The position numbers were made by a program, and so were the translations under genes. This document shows, one piece after another, positions 61,204 through 64,000 of a DNA stretch of 64,000 nucleotides. Location: positions 248,001-312,000 of the forward strand of contig CAVYPA010000016.1 in assembly GCA_963770295.1 (NCBI GenBank), written 5' to 3'. Below the pieces are notes generated by a model. The model was given only the letters and a program-made list of their open reading frames with translations, ran no database searches and was not told the DNA's origin. Within the stretch, counting starts at the first letter, position 1, and each line of letters begins with the position of its first letter. Source of the DNA: AWTP1-13 sp963770295. GTDB taxonomy: Bacteria > Pseudomonadota > Alphaproteobacteria > Rhizobiales > Hyphomicrobiaceae.

Positions 61204-61286
61204 CAGTGCCAGCCCGGGCCCGAGTGCCAGCAGGGCCCGAGTGCCAGCAGGCCCGAGTGCCAGCAGGCCCGAGTGCCAACCGGCCG
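61204..61286. repeat. 16-17-bp tandem repeat, about five copies
   Basis: Units of the form gagtgccagcaggccc start at 61222, 61239, 61255 and 61271, with a degenerate copy before. The array ends just short of the glpD stop codon at 61290. Confidence 0.85.
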
Positions 61287-61289
61287 CAC

Positions 61290-62861
61290 TCAGCCGTTGC
61301 AGCGCCTGTTTGCGCTGGCGTCTTGTGCGCTGCAGGCTTGCAAGAGCTGTCCGTTGGCGGGCAGGCGGGCCATCAGCCAGTCGGATAGCTGGCGCCGGCC
61401 GGTTTCGTCAATGTGCAAGCCAAGCTTGCTGCGTCGCCATAACACGTCCTCAGCCGTCATCGCCCATTCGTTTTTGACGAGATGGGCAACCTCGCGCTCG
61501 TACAGCCCCGCACCGAAATGGAAGCCGAGCCCAGGCGCGTCCGAAGCAGCATCCGGCCGATCCGCAAAAATCTTGCGCGCGATGGTGCCGTAGGCGCGCA
61601 CCAGACGATGCGAGGTTGCCTCGCCGAGCGCGGGTACCGCCGCGGCCAAGTCGGATGCCAACCGTCCCAGTTCCTCGCGGGCAAAATCGCCGCCAGGCAG
61701 CGGGATGTCGCGCGTCCAGGCAGGACGCGCGCCCGGAAACAGCGGCGCAAGCTTGCCCAAAACCTCCTCAGCCAAGTGCCGGTAAGTGGTGATCTTGCCG
61801 CCGATGATCGTCAGCAGCCATGGCCGGCCCTCGGGACCATCGAGATCGAGGACGAAATCACGCGTTGCGTCCTGTGCCGAAAGCTCCCCGTCGTCAAACA
61901 GGGAGCGCACGCCGGCATAGCTCCAAACAATGTCGGAGGGACTGACGGGGGCGGCAAAATATTCGCTGACGGCGCGGCATAAATACTGCGCCTCTTCCGA
62001 CGAAATCGCGACGCAGGCAAGGTCATCCTTAAAATCCACGTCGGTGGTGCCGATGAGCGTGAATTCCCCTTCGTAGGGTATCGCGAAGATGATGCGCCGG
62101 TCCGCGTTCTGAAAGATGTAGGCGCGGTCGTGCTCGAACAAGCGGCGCACCACAATATGACTGCCCTTGACCAGCCTGATGCCCGGCCGTCGCCCTGGGG
62201 CGATACCATCGGCCGGACCGTGTGCCGCCCACGCACCGCTGGCGTTGATGAGGACGCGCGCGGTCACCGTTTCATGCTGGCCCGAAACCAGGTTCTCCAT
62301 CTCAATCCGCCAATGGCTCGCCGTGCGGTGCACGGACACGACTTGCGTGCGCACGCGGATCTCGGCGCCGCGGGCAGCAGCATCCATTGCGTTGAGCACG
62401 ACCAAGCGTGCATCGTCGACCCAGCAGTCCGAGTACTCGAAGGCGCGCGTGAAGGTCGGCTTCAGTGGCCTACCGGCCGCAAGGCTCGACAGGTCAACGG
62501 TTCGGGAGGGCTCGAGGATGCGCCGCCCCCCACCCAGGTGATCGTAAAGAAAGAGACCGAGGCGGATCAGGAAGGCGGGACGCAGGCCGCGATGATGCGG
62601 CAGCACGAAACGCATTGGCCGCACGATGTGCGGCGCCAGGCCGAGCAAGACCTCGCGTTCCTTGAGAGAGCTGCGTACCAGGGCAAACTCGTACTGCTCG
62701 AGATAGCGAAGGCCGCCGTGAATGAGCTTGGTCGACGCGGACGAGGTCCCACTTGCCAAGTCGGCTTTTTCCGCGAGCAAGACGGATAGCCCTCGACCCG
62801 CGGCATCGCGCGCGACACCACAACCGTTGATGCCGCCGCCGATGATTGCGATGTCCCGCAT
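61290..62861 (-). CDS. glpD: Aerobic glycerol-3-phosphate dehydrogenase
   Basis: This is a 523-residue FAD-dependent membrane-associated enzyme oxidising glycerol-3-phosphate to dihydroxyacetone phosphate and passing electrons to quinone. The FAD-binding motif IIGGGINGCGVARDAAGRG is at the N-terminus, followed by SGTSSASTKLIHGGLRYLEQ (substrate loop), IFAIPYEGEFTLIGTTDVDF and VRSLFDDGE; the C-terminal GlpD domain includes EWAMTAEDVLWRRSKLGLHI. The ATG at 62861 is the family start; an open extension is not needed. It is downstream of glpR with 120 bp between them, a gap containing phased CGAA/TTCG repeats. Confidence 0.95.
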   Translation of the reverse strand: MRDIAIIGGGINGCGVARDAAGRGLSVLLAEKADLASGTSSASTKLIHGGLRYLEQYEFALVRSSLKEREVLLGLAPHIVRPMRFVLPHHRGLRPAFLIRLGLFLYDHLGGGRRILEPSRTVDLSSLAAGRPLKPTFTRAFEYSDCWVDDARLVVLNAMDAAARGAEIRVRTQVVSVHRTASHWRIEMENLVSGQHETVTARVLINASGAWAAHGPADGIAPGRRPGIRLVKGSHIVVRRLFEHDRAYIFQNADRRIIFAIPYEGEFTLIGTTDVDFKDDLACVAISSEEAQYLCRAVSEYFAAPVSPSDIVWSYAGVRSLFDDGELSAQDATRDFVLDLDGPEGRPWLLTIIGGKITTYRHLAEEVLGKLAPLFPGARPAWTRDIPLPGGDFAREELGRLASDLAAAVPALGEATSHRLVRAYGTIARKIFADRPDAASDAPGLGFHFGAGLYEREVAHLVKNEWAMTAEDVLWRRSKLGLHIDETGRRQLSDWLMARLPANGQLLQACSAQDASANRRCNG

Positions 62862-62947
62862 GCCGCCGTCCGCGTTCCCATGGGTTTGCTGGCGCCAAGC
62901 CGCCGCCGCAGCCAGGCCCACCGTCGGTTCATACGTCTTCGCTTGAA

Positions 62948-62978
62948 CGAAAAACGAAGATTATCGAACTTTTTCGAA
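62948..62978 (-). promoter_or_regulatory. Candidate GlpR operator upstream of glpD
   Basis: CGAA occurs at 62948, 62955, 62965 and 62975 (TTCG on the coding strand), spaced 7, 10 and 10 bp, in an AT-rich stretch directly upstream of glpD. DeoR-family regulators often bind several TTCG-containing half sites on one helix face. The same pattern recurs at 63911-63935. Confidence 0.6.
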
Positions 62979-62981
62979 AGA

Positions 62982-63752
62982 TCAAGCTTGGTTGGCAATC
63001 TCGACGGCGACATCGCTTTCCCGGCACAGTTCGCGGACGCGCGCGGGCGGCTCGGTCTCGGTCACGAGATAGTCGAGCTGGGAGATATGACCGATGCGCA
63101 CGGGCGCGGTGCGCTCGAATTTCATGCTGTCGGCGACCAGAATGGATTTGCGGGCGCAGTTCATGATGGCCTGCGCCACCTTCACCTCGCGATAATCGAA
63201 GTCGAGCAGAGTGCCGTCTTCGTCGATGGCGGACGTGCCGATCACGGCGTAGTCGACCTTGAACTGACGGATGAAGTCGACCGCCGCCTCCCCCACCACG
63301 CCCCCGTCCTGATGCCGCACGACGCCTCCCGCGACGATGATCTCGATCTGCTCATAACCTTGCAAGATATTGGCGACATTGATATTATTTGTAATCACCA
63401 GCAGCCCATGCTTGCCGCGGAGCGCGGCGGCGACCTGCTCAGTGGTGGTGCCGATATTGATCAGCAGCGAGGCACTGTCGGGGATCAAGGATGCGGCCTT
63501 GAGGCCGATGCGGCGCTTTTCGTCGGTGGCGAGCTTGCGTCGCGCCTCATAGCCCAGATTGGCGGTGCCGGAGGCGAGGATGGCGCCGCCATGGTAGCGC
63601 TGCAGGACGCCGCGCTCGCACAGATCGTTGAGGTCCTTGCGAATCGTCTGCGGGGTGACGTTGAAGCGGTCGGCCAGTCCCTCAACGCTGACCCGGCCCT
63701 CGGACTTGGCGAGCGCGACGATGTCGCTCTGGCGCGGGCTCAACAGGTACAT
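62982..63752 (-). CDS. glpR: DeoR-family transcriptional regulator, likely glycerol-3-phosphate repressor
   Basis: The 256-residue protein has an N-terminal helix-turn-helix (VSVEGLADRFNVTPQTIRKD, then LNDLCERGVLQRYHGGA) and a C-terminal sugar-phosphate-binding domain (INIGTTTEQVAAAL, VAGGVVRHQDGGVVGEAAVD, VIGTSAIDEDGTLLDFDYRE). Its position directly upstream of glpD points to GlpR. A gggagg site lies before the ATG at 63752. It is divergent from a gene starting at 63984 and is flanked on both sides by TTCG repeats, consistent with control of both itself or its neighbour and glpD. Confidence 0.88.
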   Translation of the reverse strand: MYLLSPRQSDIVALAKSEGRVSVEGLADRFNVTPQTIRKDLNDLCERGVLQRYHGGAILASGTANLGYEARRKLATDEKRRIGLKAASLIPDSASLLINIGTTTEQVAAALRGKHGLLVITNNINVANILQGYEQIEIIVAGGVVRHQDGGVVGEAAVDFIRQFKVDYAVIGTSAIDEDGTLLDFDYREVKVAQAIMNCARKSILVADSMKFERTAPVRIGHISQLDYLVTETEPPARVRELCRESDVAVEIANQA

Positions 63753-63910
63753 GCCTGGCCTCCCGTTCGCGCCTCGGCCACTTATTTCGTTTGCATCGCT
63801 TGCGCAAGCCTAGCGCATTCGCCGCCACCGACAAAGCGCCGCGGCACGCCTCGGCTTTCGTATTACCGCGTTTCCCCCCAAGGTTGGGGCCAGTGATGCG
63901 CGAATACATT

Positions 63911-63935
63911 TTCGATTGACATTCGTTTTGGTTCG
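63911..63935 (+). promoter_or_regulatory. Candidate GlpR operator in the divergent promoter
   Basis: TTCG occurs at 63911, 63922 and 63932 (spacing 11 and 10 bp), overlapping a possible promoter (TTGACA at 63916-63921). It matches the repeats upstream of glpD. Confidence 0.6.
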
Positions 63936-63943
63936 ATCATAGC
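63916..63943 (+). promoter_or_regulatory. Likely sigma-70 promoter of the gene starting at 63984
   Basis: A perfect TTGACA at 63916-63921 is followed after 16 bp by catagc (63938-63943), a weak -10. TTCG repeats overlap both elements, so a bound repressor would block it. Confidence 0.5.
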
Positions 63944-63983
63944 GTTAACCGACGTCTCGTACAACTTTGGGAGGAGATCAGCA

Positions 63984-64000
63984 ATGAAGAGACGAGGAAC
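63984..64000 (+). CDS. Start of a divergent gene, truncated by the window end
   Basis: An ATG at 63984 with a strong gggaggag site eight bases upstream begins MKRRG. Only five codons are in the window. The basic start looks like a signal peptide beginning. In many rhizobia-like genomes glpR is next to a glycerol ABC importer, so a solute-binding protein or related glp gene is expected, but this is inference. Confidence 0.55.

Overview
This is a 64 kb high-GC window from a heterotrophic bacterium, most likely an alphaproteobacterium (Hyphomicrobiales- or Rhodospirillales-like). That placement is an inference from GC-rich codon use, the cyclase/TPR-type protein at the left edge, the GlpR/GlpD arrangement, the DUF4864 and DUF4387 proteins and three complete ABC importers. 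I see no rRNA, tRNA, CRISPR array, phage gene or transposase.

Bases 1-30 kb are a dense run of small-molecule catabolism genes. They comprise an M20 amidohydrolase/carbamoylase, a two-domain carboxymuconolactone-decarboxylase (CMD) protein, two luciferase-like (LLM) oxidoreductases, a BNR-repeat protein with a frameshift, an HD-like protein, a TIM-barrel amidohydrolase, a DUF4864 protein, a PPOX flavoprotein, a NIPSNAP protein, an M19 dipeptidase, a cytochrome P450, a mandelate-racemase-type enolase, a fumarase/adenylosuccinate-lyase superfamily enzyme and an overlapping AtuA(DUF1446)-DUF4387 pair. A complete peptide-type ABC importer (19.1-24.6 kb), an old-yellow-enzyme oxidoreductase and a hydantoinase/oxoprolinase pair (hyuA-hyuB) follow. 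The likely theme is import, oxidation and hydrolysis of amide- or ring-containing organic compounds; the substrate cannot be read from the sequence.

Bases 30-44 kb hold a membrane J-domain protein with a 129-bp internal tandem repeat, an orphan Tat-exported solute-binding protein, a lone molybdenum hydroxylase large subunit, a Baeyer-Villiger-type monooxygenase, a badly broken gamma-glutamyltransferase pseudogene, an SDR, a class IV aminotransferase and a second CMD-NIPSNAP-LLM group.

Bases 44-46.4 kb form a stress or envelope cassette: ECF sigma factor, overlapping anti-sigma factor, exported fasciclin protein and a tiny exported Gly-Tyr-Arg-His-Trp repeat protein.

Bases 46.9-58.3 kb hold a complete sugar-type ABC importer and a complete oligopeptide-type importer, whose solute-binding gene carries a one-base frameshift. 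An amidase is divergent from the latter. Bases 58.3-64 kb hold an exported protein built of four DUF2541-like modules (also frameshifted), a small exported protein, then glpD and glpR, and the first codons of a divergent gene. TTCG repeats phased at about 10 bp flank glpR on both sides and look like GlpR operators.

Three separate single-base frameshifts and one multiply broken gene occur here. Either several genes are decaying or the consensus sequence has indel errors; the reads would decide.
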